NCBI GenBank assembly: GCA_965217605.1
Contig: CBDCJB010000013.1
Coordinates: forward strand, 372,001-436,000
Source: JAYYZW01 sp965217605
GTDB lineage: Bacteria > Pseudomonadota > Gammaproteobacteria > Ga0077536
DNA length: 64,000 nt
Reading direction: 5' to 3'
The position numbers and the translations under genes are program-made. The notes beneath the pieces are model-generated. The model had not been told where the DNA came from and did no database searches. It saw nothing but the letters and a program-made list of their open reading frames with translations. Positions 42,729 to 50,882 of the stretch are shown here, one piece after another. The stretch's first letter is position 1. The number at the start of each line of letters is the position of its first letter.

Positions 42729-43523
42729 ATGTCTGACTTAGTCGTAGATATTTCAGAGGGAATTGCCACGTTAACCTTCAACCGGCCCGAGGCGCGCAAC
42801 GCACTGAGCGCCGAGATGCGTTCGTTATTGAACGACCGGCTGCACGAAATCGAAGAAAACGACGCCGTGCGCTGCGTGGTGATGCGGGGCCAAGGTGAGC
42901 ACTTCATGGCCGGCGGTGATGTCAAGATGATGTCGGAACTGATCAAACAGCCGCCTGAAACGTTACGCACCGAATTCATCCACCGGATCCACGAGCTCCA
43001 CCCGATCATGTTTGCGCTGCGCCGGATGCCTAAACCGGTGATCGCGAGCGTCGCGGGTGCGGCGGCAGGCGCGGGCGTCAGCATGGCGCTGGCGTGTGAT
43101 CTCGTTATCGCCGCAGAGGATGCCTTTTTCACCTTGGCTTACTGCCACATCGGTACGAGTCCGGACGGATCTGCGTCGTTTTATCTGCCGCGTGCCGTCG
43201 GCATGAAGAAAGCGATGGAGATCGCCTTGCTCGGTGATCGTTTTGATGCCGCGACGGCGCAGGCGATCGGCATGATCAATTTCGTCGTCCCCTCCGACCA
43301 GCTCAAGGCTGAAACGGATAAGCTTGCGAAACGGCTGGCGGCCGGGCCGACGCACGTTTACGGCAACACCAAGCGCCTGTTCAATCGCTCGCTGGAAAAC
43401 GAATTCGAATCGCAGCTCCAGATGGAAGCGGAATGCTTCGCCGACTGCACGACGCGTGCCGACTTCAACGAAGGGGTGACGGCTTTCGTCGAAAAGCGCA
43501 AGCCGCTTTTCACCGGTAAATAG
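42729..43523 (+). CDS. Enoyl-CoA hydratase/isomerase family protein
   Basis: Start chosen at ATG 42729 (MSDLVVDISEG), with AAGGAG upstream. 264 residues: ATLTFNRPEARNALSAEM, CVVMRGQGEHFMAGGDVKMM, IASVAGAAAGAGVSMALACDLVIAAEDAFF and YCHIGTSPDGSASFYLPRAVG. First of three genes (with the dehydrogenase and TauD-like dioxygenase) in a tight plus-strand set. Confidence 0.9.
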   Translation: MSDLVVDISEGIATLTFNRPEARNALSAEMRSLLNDRLHEIEENDAVRCVVMRGQGEHFMAGGDVKMMSELIKQPPETLRTEFIHRIHELHPIMFALRRMPKPVIASVAGAAAGAGVSMALACDLVIAAEDAFFTLAYCHIGTSPDGSASFYLPRAVGMKKAMEIALLGDRFDAATAQAIGMINFVVPSDQLKAETDKLAKRLAAGPTHVYGNTKRLFNRSLENEFESQLQMEAECFADCTTRADFNEGVTAFVEKRKPLFTGK

Positions 43524-43542
43524 AGGTTAACGGGGACATCTC

Positions 43543-44424
43543 ATGGCTGATGTACGACTCGGTTTTATCGGATTGGGTGCGCTAGGCGGCGCTCTCGCCC
43601 ATCAATTATTGGCGGCGGGATTCGAGCTCCGGGTGTGGGGCCGTACCGCGGCCAAATTCGCACCGTGGGTCGATGCCGGCGCGAAGGCGGCGGCTTCACC
43701 GGCCGAGCTCGCCCGGAATTCCGATGTGATTTTTCTCTGCGTGACGGATACGGCCGCGGTCGAGGAAGTCGTGTTCGGCGCAGAAGGCGTGGCGCAAGGC
43801 GCGCAACGCGGCACGCTATTGGTCGATCATTCCACGATTCACCCCTTCGCAACCCGTGCCTATGCCGAGCGATTGCGCGAAGCGACTGGAGCGGGTTGGA
43901 TCGACGCGCCGGTTACCGGCGGCGTCGTTGCGGCCGAGGCGGGCACCTTGGTGGTCATGGCCGGGGGCGACGCGGCCGACATTGAGCGCGTGCGTCCGAT
44001 CCTCGCGCACTACAGCCAACGCGTGACACGTATGGGGCCACACGGCGCGGGCCAGGCGACGAAGATCGCGAATCAGATGATCATCGGCAGCAACGTCGCC
44101 GTGGTGGCCGAGGCCCTCAATTACGCGGCCAATTTCGGCGTGTCAGCGGCCGCTTTACCCGATGCGCTGTCCGGTGGGTGGGCCGATTCGGCGGTTCTGC
44201 AGAATCACGCGCGCCGCATGGCCGCGGCGGATTACACGGACGACGTCGACGCTGCGATCATGGTCAAAGATATCGACATCGCCTGTGATATGGGACGTGA
44301 AACGGGCTCTGCGATGCCGGTCACGGCACTCGTGCAGCAACTCTATCGTCAACTCATTGCCGATGGTAACCGCGACAAAGGCCAGATCGGTTTAATGTGG
44401 TTGTACAAGCAGGCGCCGCTTTAA
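43543..44424 (+). CDS. NAD(P)-dependent oxidoreductase of the 3-hydroxyisobutyrate dehydrogenase family
   Basis: 293 residues with Rossmann GFIGLGALGGALAHQLL, DAPVTGGVVAAEAGTLVVMAGG, GPHGAGQATKIANQM (substrate-site Lys-like position) and the C-terminal all-helical domain VKDIDIACDMGRE. Such enzymes oxidise beta-hydroxyacids or reduce tartronate semialdehyde-like substrates. 19 bases after the hydratase. Confidence 0.9.
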   Translation: MADVRLGFIGLGALGGALAHQLLAAGFELRVWGRTAAKFAPWVDAGAKAAASPAELARNSDVIFLCVTDTAAVEEVVFGAEGVAQGAQRGTLLVDHSTIHPFATRAYAERLREATGAGWIDAPVTGGVVAAEAGTLVVMAGGDAADIERVRPILAHYSQRVTRMGPHGAGQATKIANQMIIGSNVAVVAEALNYAANFGVSAAALPDALSGGWADSAVLQNHARRMAAADYTDDVDAAIMVKDIDIACDMGRETGSAMPVTALVQQLYRQLIADGNRDKGQIGLMWLYKQAPL

Positions 44425-44431
44425 TGAAACG

Positions 44432-45280
44432 ATGACACTGTCCGTTAAACCATTGGGAAAGGCGCTGGGGGCCGAAGTCAGCGGTATCGATTGGAGGGGT
44501 CCAGTCGACCCGGACACCATCGCCGCGGTCACCGACGCCCTGCATGCATTCCATCTCGTTTGCCTCCGTACCGAGCCGCTGCCACCACGGGTGTTCGCTG
44601 GGGTCGGGCGTGCGTTCGGCGAGGCGCAAATTCAGCTATTGCGCAAACACCGCATCGACGATGCGCCGGGCGTGTCAGTGTTCGACAGCAGCTATCACGC
44701 GCCTGACGACAAACCGGAGGACCTGAGCCGCAGCCGGCGCTCGGGCTGGCATACGGATGACTCGTATTTCGAGATCCCGGCGAAGATTACCTTATTGCAG
44801 GCCTTGGAGATCCCCGACCGCGGCGGCGAAACGAGGTTCTGCAACGCGCGGGCTGCCTACGACGATCTGTCTGAGGAGATGAAGGCGAAGCTCGGCAACC
44901 TGCAAGCCGTGCACAGCTACGACACCCTGCGTGCGCCGGCGCGCGCCGATACGCGTACTAAAGAAGAAGAAGATGATACGCCCGATGTGATCCACCCCTT
45001 AATCCGCACCCACGACGCGAGCGGCCAGAAGGCGATTTATTTCAATTCCAACCGTACGGATCGAATCGTCGATATGGAGCGGGCGGCAAGCGACGCGTTA
45101 CTCGATCGAATCCACGCACACATGACGCAATTGAAATATCAATATCACCATCGGTGGCTGGTCGGCGACGTGCTGCTGTGGGACAACCGCAGCGTCACGC
45201 ATTCGGTAAACATGGATTTTCCGGTCGGCCAGAAACGGATCCATCAACGCATCTTGTTAAAGGGATTAAAACCGGTCTAA
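44432..45280 (+). CDS. TauD/TfdA-family 2-oxoglutarate-dependent dioxygenase
   Basis: 282 residues: ligand HxD as WHTDDSYFE, the distal His in SVTHSVNMDFP, and RIHQRILLKG (2-oxoglutarate-binding Arg). N-terminus VKPLGKALGAEVSGIDW is typical of TauD/TfdA. Fe(II)/2-oxoglutarate oxidation of sulfonates, aryloxy acids or similar. ATG is 8 bases after the preceding stop. Likely the third gene of an operon degrading an acyl-CoA or hydroxy acid. Confidence 0.9.
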   Translation: MTLSVKPLGKALGAEVSGIDWRGPVDPDTIAAVTDALHAFHLVCLRTEPLPPRVFAGVGRAFGEAQIQLLRKHRIDDAPGVSVFDSSYHAPDDKPEDLSRSRRSGWHTDDSYFEIPAKITLLQALEIPDRGGETRFCNARAAYDDLSEEMKAKLGNLQAVHSYDTLRAPARADTRTKEEEDDTPDVIHPLIRTHDASGQKAIYFNSNRTDRIVDMERAASDALLDRIHAHMTQLKYQYHHRWLVGDVLLWDNRSVTHSVNMDFPVGQKRIHQRILLKGLKPV

Positions 45281-45291
45281 AAAATAGACAA

Positions 45292-45317
45292 CGTAGGAGC
45301 CCACCCGCGGGCGAATC
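45292..45317. repeat. Family A REP half-copy
   Basis: CGTAGGAGCCCACCCGCGGG then CGAATC, between the convergent TauD-like and Nudix genes. Confidence 0.6.
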
Positions 45318-45321
45318 CCCA

Positions 45322-45981
45322 TCACCGCCAGGCAAATTTAGGCTGGTCATAATGGGCAACGCGAATCGCGTTCCCCAACAGACACACCTGAGCGAACTGA
45401 TACAACATCGCCGCCGTCGGCGCGGCGATCCACGAGTCCCCAACCGGCATCCGGAGCACCGGCGCACCACCACCTTCCCTATAATCGAGTAAAGGTGCAT
45501 CTTCACGCAGAAATTCCGTAACCGGGATCCGGTGGATGGAATCGACCTCGTCTTCGTTCCGAACGAGCTTCGTATCCGCGCCGGCCCAAATGACGACCGG
45601 CGTAATCAAAAACCCGGACCGCGTGACGAAATCGTCGAGCGTACCCAGCACTGCGCCGTCGTCCAAGTCGAGACCCACTTCCTCATGCATTTCACGCAAT
45701 GCCGTCTGTACCGGCGTCTCGTCAGCATCGATGCGCCCGCCGGGCAGCGCCCACTGACCCGGATGATTGCGCAACTTCGAAGAGCGCCGAGTCAACACGA
45801 GCGCCGCCGCCGACTGCCAGCGTTCATGGCTCGGTAATCCAGACAGGTCGGCACCGAATCCTTCATCGACCACGCACAGCGCAACGGCCGCGGCCTTGCC
45901 CGTAGCCGCGGCATGGTCGTTCAGGGCGAATTCGGCCAGATGCGTCGTTATGCGCGCCTTGAGCGCATCGTTACAATTCAT
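45322..45981 (-). CDS. Nudix hydrolase (CoA pyrophosphatase-like)
   Basis: 219 residues with the Nudix box GGRIDADETPVQTALREM followed by HEEVGL, preceded by WALP, so the active-site box is intact. The N-terminal helical segment and length resemble CoA diphosphatases (NudL-like). ATG at 45981. The role is inferred. Confidence 0.88.
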   Translation of the reverse strand: MNCNDALKARITTHLAEFALNDHAAATGKAAAVALCVVDEGFGADLSGLPSHERWQSAAALVLTRRSSKLRNHPGQWALPGGRIDADETPVQTALREMHEEVGLDLDDGAVLGTLDDFVTRSGFLITPVVIWAGADTKLVRNEDEVDSIHRIPVTEFLREDAPLLDYREGGGAPVLRMPVGDSWIAAPTAAMLYQFAQVCLLGNAIRVAHYDQPKFAWR

Positions 45982-46008
45982 GCGGGGACAGTTTAATAAT
46001 TCGGGGAA

Positions 46009-46040
46009 TAATTCGGGGACAGTATACTGTCCCCGAATTA
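46009..46040. repeat. 32-bp perfect palindrome (family C), possible operator
   Basis: Perfect palindrome with centre AGTATACT and outer TTCGGGGAC / GTCCCCGAA. It lies 15 bases before the ATG of the LLM gene and between divergent genes. A relative with the same GGGGACAGTATACT core forms a 34-bp-armed hairpin at 59159-59230. Confidence 0.8.
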
Positions 46041-46055
46041 ATCGGAGTCCAACGC

Positions 46056-47315
46056 ATGCGATTTGGCGTCTTCTACGAGCTGCAACTACCTCGCCCCTGG
46101 AAGCAAGGCGACGAACACCGCTTGTTCAAGGATGCGTTGGAACAAGTCGTGCTGGCCGATCGGCTGGGCTTCGATTATGCATGGGAGGTAGAACACCACT
46201 TTCTGGACGAATATTCCCATGCCTCGGCGCCCGAGGTGTTTCTGGGCGCCGCCGCTGGGCAAACGAAGCACATTCGCCTCGGCCACGGCATTCGCCAAGT
46301 CATACCCAATTACAACCACCCGGCGCGCACCGCCGAAGGCCTGGCGACACTCGACCTGCTGTCGGACGGGCGGCTCGATTTCGGTATTGGCGAGGGCGCG
46401 ACGCGGCTCGAACTCCATGCGTTCGGCATCTCCGCAAAGACGAAACGCGCGATGGCGCTCGAAGCCACCGAGCAGATCTGCAACATGATGGTGCTGACTC
46501 CCTATCCCGGCTATGAAGGCGAAGGCTTTTCGTTTCCGTGCCGCAACGTCCTGCCTAAACCGCTACAACAGCCCCATCCACCCGTATGGATGGCTTGCAC
46601 CAACCGCGAAACGATCAAAGTGGCGGCGCGGAACGGCATCGGCGCCTTGGCTTTTTCCTTCATCGATCCCGACGAGGCGCGCACCTGGTCGACGATCTAC
46701 TACGACATCATCAAGAGCGAGGAGTGCGTACCGATCGGCTGGTCGGTGAACCCGAATCTCGCGATGGTGTCCGCGTTCTCCATGCACGAGGACCGCGCCG
46801 AGGCGATCCGGCGCGGCCAGGACCATTTCGAGTTCTTTCGCTATGCGCAACAGAAACTCGTCGCGGAGGACTTCGTGCCCGGTTGCAGCAACATGTGGGA
46901 GGAATTCGTCGAGGCGCGCGGCGACGCTTCCGACCGGCTCATCCAGGCCGCGCTGTCACGCGGCGAGTACGACGGCGCCGGCATCGGCACCCCGGACGAC
47001 ATGGCGCGCCACCTGACCAGTTTGCAAGACGCCGGGGTCGACCAGTGCGTCTTTTTACAGCAGGCCGGGCGCAACTCGCACCAGAATATCTGCGAGTCGC
47101 TGGAACTCTTCGCGGCAACGGTCATGCCGGACTTTTCCCGCGACGTCGAAGCACGTGAAGCGAAAAAAGCCGTGGAACTCGCCCCCTACATCGAAGCCGC
47201 GCTGGTCCGCAAGGCCTATATGCAACCGCTCGCCGAGGGCGACATCCCCGTCGTTAAAGCCGCTGTCAAAGTCTCGACCTTTGACGGGGAGCAAAAACGT
47301 AAAGCCGGTGCGTAG
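46056..47315 (+). CDS. LLM-class flavin-dependent oxidoreductase
   Basis: 419 residues with MRFGVFYELQLPRPWKQGDEHRLFKDALEQVVLADRLGFDYAWEVEHHFLDEYS, the 'LGHGIRQVIPNYNHPARTAEGLATLDLLSDGRLDFGIGEG' barrel strand-helix pattern, and GVDQCVFLQQAGRNSHQNICESLELFAATVMPDF. Slightly longer than most relatives, with an extra C-terminal helical tail. Ribosome binding site CGGAG before ATG. Convergent to the LLM gene 47354-48403 with a REP half between. Confidence 0.88.
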   Translation: MRFGVFYELQLPRPWKQGDEHRLFKDALEQVVLADRLGFDYAWEVEHHFLDEYSHASAPEVFLGAAAGQTKHIRLGHGIRQVIPNYNHPARTAEGLATLDLLSDGRLDFGIGEGATRLELHAFGISAKTKRAMALEATEQICNMMVLTPYPGYEGEGFSFPCRNVLPKPLQQPHPPVWMACTNRETIKVAARNGIGALAFSFIDPDEARTWSTIYYDIIKSEECVPIGWSVNPNLAMVSAFSMHEDRAEAIRRGQDHFEFFRYAQQKLVAEDFVPGCSNMWEEFVEARGDASDRLIQAALSRGEYDGAGIGTPDDMARHLTSLQDAGVDQCVFLQQAGRNSHQNICESLELFAATVMPDFSRDVEAREAKKAVELAPYIEAALVRKAYMQPLAEGDIPVVKAAVKVSTFDGEQKRKAGA

Positions 47316-47324
47316 TTGATTTCG

Positions 47325-47348
47325 GATTCGCCCGCTTGCGGGCGATTC
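47325..47348. repeat. Family A REP-derived short palindrome
   Basis: GATTCGCCCGC-TTGC-GGGCGATTC forms a compact hairpin between two convergent genes, and could serve as terminator for both. Confidence 0.6.
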
Positions 47349-47353
47349 ACTAT

Positions 47354-48403
47354 CTATTTCCTGAAATGCGGTAGCACCTCTTCCGCAAAAAGCGACATAC
47401 ACCGATTCACTTTCTTTGGATCCATGCCGGCAAGCTGCATCCACAACACGAGATCCGTTACGCGGCTCGCGGATACGTAGCGTTCGATCTCCTGAATGAT
47501 GTCATCTGGTGTACCGACCATGAGCGGCTCTTCGAAGAACGTCAAGCCCGGGGTATCGCGGAGCTTTTCGGGCGGCGGCATTTGCGATACGGACATGGTT
47601 TCCTGAAACCATTTTGCATCACCAGCTTCCTTGAGCCATGTATCGTAAGTCTGCATCATGTAATGCGCATGTTCTTGCACGTCATCCCAAGCCTGATCGC
47701 GAGTCGGCGCGACGTAGACCAGGCGTAATTGGCTGATCTTGTATTCCTCGGGATTGCGCCCATTCGCGATCAAAGAATCGTCATACATGCGCTGCAATTT
47801 TTCACCACCGGTACCAGCTACATGAAATCCGAAACGCGCCGCGCGATTTGCAGCTTTCTTACCCATCACGGCCGTCCAGATGGGCGGATGCGGCTGTTGC
47901 ACCGGCGTCGGTTCGAGATGCACGTTTTGCAGGTCGAAGTGCTCGCCCTTGAATGAAAAGGTCTCCTCAGTCCATGCGCGCTGGATGATCTCCAATCCCT
48001 CATCCATCAGCGACGCGCGGTCCTCCCGCGAGATGCCATAACCTTTAAACTCGGGAACGCGATATCCGAGCCCCAAGCCCAAGTCGAGTCTTCCGTTGGA
48101 AAGGATGTCGACGACTGTCGCTTCTTCGACAACATTGATCGGGTGTTTGCCGAGTGGCAAGAGTACGACGAAGGTACCAATGCGTATAGCCGATGTCCGC
48201 GCCGCGATTGCGGCCGCCGTCGTCAATAACGCGGGGCACCAACCGTCTTCCCAGAAATGATGCTCCGTCAACCACACTTCGTCGTAGCCCAGGCCTTCGG
48301 CCAGTTTCGCCTGTTGCAAATGTTCCTCGTAAATGTCGGGCCAAGGACGCCGCCATTTCGGCGGATTCCGGAAAGCCAACAATAATCCAAAATTTAGACT
48401 CAT
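47354..48403 (-). CDS. LLM-class flavin-dependent oxidoreductase
   Basis: 349 residues: MSLNFGLLLAFRNPPKWRRPWPDIYEEHLQQAKLAEGLGYDEVWLTEHHFWEDGWCPA, IRIGTFVVLLPLGKHPINVVEEATVVDILSNGRLDLGLGLGYR and PHPPIWTAVMGKKAANRAARFGF. FMN-dependent monooxygenase family. 17 bases after the dimethylglycine-dehydrogenase-like gene, last in the three-gene operon starting at 52817. GGGGGA lies upstream of ATG. Confidence 0.9.
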   Translation of the reverse strand: MSLNFGLLLAFRNPPKWRRPWPDIYEEHLQQAKLAEGLGYDEVWLTEHHFWEDGWCPALLTTAAAIAARTSAIRIGTFVVLLPLGKHPINVVEEATVVDILSNGRLDLGLGLGYRVPEFKGYGISREDRASLMDEGLEIIQRAWTEETFSFKGEHFDLQNVHLEPTPVQQPHPPIWTAVMGKKAANRAARFGFHVAGTGGEKLQRMYDDSLIANGRNPEEYKISQLRLVYVAPTRDQAWDDVQEHAHYMMQTYDTWLKEAGDAKWFQETMSVSQMPPPEKLRDTPGLTFFEEPLMVGTPDDIIQEIERYVSASRVTDLVLWMQLAGMDPKKVNRCMSLFAEEVLPHFRK

Positions 48404-48420
48404 ACGTGGAATCCCCCGAT

Positions 48421-50874
48421 CTAATTCCGAGTACGTTCGCTCTTAGGGTCGTACATCGGTGTTAACGACGCCTTCGCGGTGTACGTACGATTGGCCTGCT
48501 CCAAGGTATAAGTGCCCTCGGCCACGAATGCGTCGGTGACACCGTCTTCGTCATTTACGTACCCCATTGCCGCGCAAGCGCCGAGCGTATGCGCGTAGCC
48601 GGCCGACGTTGTATAGCCGACGCGTTTGCCGTCGCGCAGGATCGGTTCGGCGTGTGCCAGCATCGGCTCGGGATCGTCCAACAGGAACTGCACCAGGCGT
48701 TGCTGCAACGGATTCGACTGGCGTTGTTCGATCAAGGCTTCACGACCAATGAAGCCGCCAGGTTTGTCCCAGGCGCAGGTAAATCCGAGCCCCGCTTCCA
48801 GCAGCGTTTCGCGTGGCCCCATATCGTGCGCCCACTCGCGATAGGCTTTCTCGATACGCAAGGTGTTGAGCGTGTGATAGCCGCAATGTTTAAGTCCGTA
48901 CTCCGCGCCCGCTTCAACCAAGCTGTCGTAAACCGGTAACGCCATCTCGGTTGGAATATAGAGTTCCCAACCAAGCTCACCGGAATAGGAAATACGCACG
49001 GCCAGCGCCAATTGATAACCGATCTCAATCTGCTGCATGGTGCCGAACGGAAACGCACCGGTTGCGAAATCCGCGCTCGAGATCTGCGACAACAACGCGC
49101 GCGAATTCGGGCCTTGAACGTTCAGCATCGCATAGGCGCCGCTGATCTCCGTCGCCATGCAGTGCGCGTCGTCCGGAATGTTTTCCTTGATCCAGGCGAT
49201 CACGTGCGTCGTCGTGAACGCGGCCGTCACGACGAGGAAACGATCATCGGCCAGGCGCGTGACGGTCAGATCGGCCTCGACACCGCCGATTTTGTTGAGA
49301 AACTGAGTGTAGGCCACTTTGCCGATCGGCATCGCCATATCGGCTGTCGCGATGCGATTCAGCACGCGCTCGGCATCGCGCCCCTGCACCAGGATCTTCG
49401 CGAACGAGGTCTGCTCGAACACCCCCACCGCCTCGCGCACCGCGCGGTGTTCTTTGGCGTTGTTGTCGAACCAGTTCTGACGGTGGAAATCGTATTCGTA
49501 TTCGGGCTTCTGTCCAGGTTTGGCGTACCAGTTGGGCCGCTCCCATCCAGCGGACTCGCCGAAGCACGCACCGTGAGCGGCGAGTCGATCGTGCAGGATC
49601 GACTTCTTGATGTTGCGGCCCGTCTCCCACTGGCGGTTGGGCCAGTGCATTTGATAGGCGATCCCTAAAGATTCGACGAGGCGGTCGACGACGAAGGACT
49701 TGTTGTTGTGGCAGGGCTGGATGCGCCGGATATCGACGTCCCAGATATCCATGGGCTGAATGCCGTCGTTGATCCAGTGCGCCATCACGTATCCGGCACC
49801 GCCGCCGGACAGGATCCCGAGTGAATTGAAGCCACACGCGACGAACAGGCGATCGATGAAGGGCGCGCGGCCTATCAGATAATTGTGATCGGGCGTAAAG
49901 GATTCCGGTCCGCAGAAAAACTGCCGGATCCCGGTGTCGAACAAGACTGGTAAGCGTTCCATGCCGCGTTCGAGGTGCGGCTCCATGCGTTCCCAGTCGG
50001 GTTGCAGCTCGTCGAAACAGAAATTCTCCGGAATGCCGTCCACGCCCCACGGCGCGGCGACCGGCTCGAAAAACCCCAACAGGATCTTACCGGCCTCTTC
50101 CCGCGCATACGCGCAGCGTCCGGGATCGCGCAGGATCGGCAATTGATTGTGCACGCCGTCGATCGGCTCGGAGATCAGGTAATAGTGCTCGGCCGCCTGC
50201 AGAGGAATGTCTACACCGCACATCTGCCCGATCTCACGGCCCCACATGCCGGGACACAACACCACGACCTCTGCCCGGACTTCACCTTTATCCGTGCGTA
50301 CGCCGACCGCTTTGCCGTTTTCGATGATCACGCCGGTCATCGGCGTGTTTTCGAAGATCGTCACGCCGTTCTGTTTCGCACCCTTGGCCAGGGCTTGCCC
50401 CACGTCGGCCGGATTGACGCGGCCGTCGTCGGGAAAATAAAAAGCGGCGACGAGATCGTCCACGTAAGCCAAAGGAAAGAGTTCCTTGACCTGGCCGGGA
50501 CTGATCTCTTCATTATCCACGCCGAAAGTGCGCGCCATCGCACAACCGCGGCGCATCTCTTCGGCTTTGTCGGCCGTGATCGCGAGCTGTACCGATCCGC
50601 ACTGGATAAATCCCGTCGCCTGACCCGTCTCCGCTTCGAGATCGCTGTAGAGTTTTAATGAATACTGTGCGAGTCGCGTCTGACTCTCCGTGTCACGCAA
50701 GGTCGTGATCAATCCCGCCGCGTGCCAGGTCGTGCCGCAGCTGATCTGCTTGCGCTCCAGCAACACCACGTCCTGCCAGCCGAGCTTCGCCAGATGATAG
50801 GCGGTCGAGCAGCCGATGACGCCACCCCCGACGACTACGGCGCGGGCGTGAGTGGGGATGCTGCTCGCGCTCAT
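48421..50874 (-). CDS. Dimethylglycine/sarcosine dehydrogenase-type FAD and GcvT protein
   Basis: 817 residues. N-terminal FAD domain AVVVGGGVIGCSTAYHLAKLG and GTTWHAAGLITTL (the His binds FAD covalently in dimethylglycine dehydrogenase), DAO-type region, then a GcvT folate-binding domain: QTSFAKILVQGRDAERVLNRI, GAYAMLNVQGPNSRALL, SYSGELGWELYIPT. It oxidatively removes N-methyl groups, with the C-terminal part passing formaldehyde to tetrahydrofolate. Gap of 8 bases to the upstream gene. Confidence 0.92.
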   Translation of the reverse strand: MSASSIPTHARAVVVGGGVIGCSTAYHLAKLGWQDVVLLERKQISCGTTWHAAGLITTLRDTESQTRLAQYSLKLYSDLEAETGQATGFIQCGSVQLAITADKAEEMRRGCAMARTFGVDNEEISPGQVKELFPLAYVDDLVAAFYFPDDGRVNPADVGQALAKGAKQNGVTIFENTPMTGVIIENGKAVGVRTDKGEVRAEVVVLCPGMWGREIGQMCGVDIPLQAAEHYYLISEPIDGVHNQLPILRDPGRCAYAREEAGKILLGFFEPVAAPWGVDGIPENFCFDELQPDWERMEPHLERGMERLPVLFDTGIRQFFCGPESFTPDHNYLIGRAPFIDRLFVACGFNSLGILSGGGAGYVMAHWINDGIQPMDIWDVDIRRIQPCHNNKSFVVDRLVESLGIAYQMHWPNRQWETGRNIKKSILHDRLAAHGACFGESAGWERPNWYAKPGQKPEYEYDFHRQNWFDNNAKEHRAVREAVGVFEQTSFAKILVQGRDAERVLNRIATADMAMPIGKVAYTQFLNKIGGVEADLTVTRLADDRFLVVTAAFTTTHVIAWIKENIPDDAHCMATEISGAYAMLNVQGPNSRALLSQISSADFATGAFPFGTMQQIEIGYQLALAVRISYSGELGWELYIPTEMALPVYDSLVEAGAEYGLKHCGYHTLNTLRIEKAYREWAHDMGPRETLLEAGLGFTCAWDKPGGFIGREALIEQRQSNPLQQRLVQFLLDDPEPMLAHAEPILRDGKRVGYTTSAGYAHTLGACAAMGYVNDEDGVTDAFVAEGTYTLEQANRTYTAKASLTPMYDPKSERTRN

Positions 50875-50882
50875 ATCGCCGG

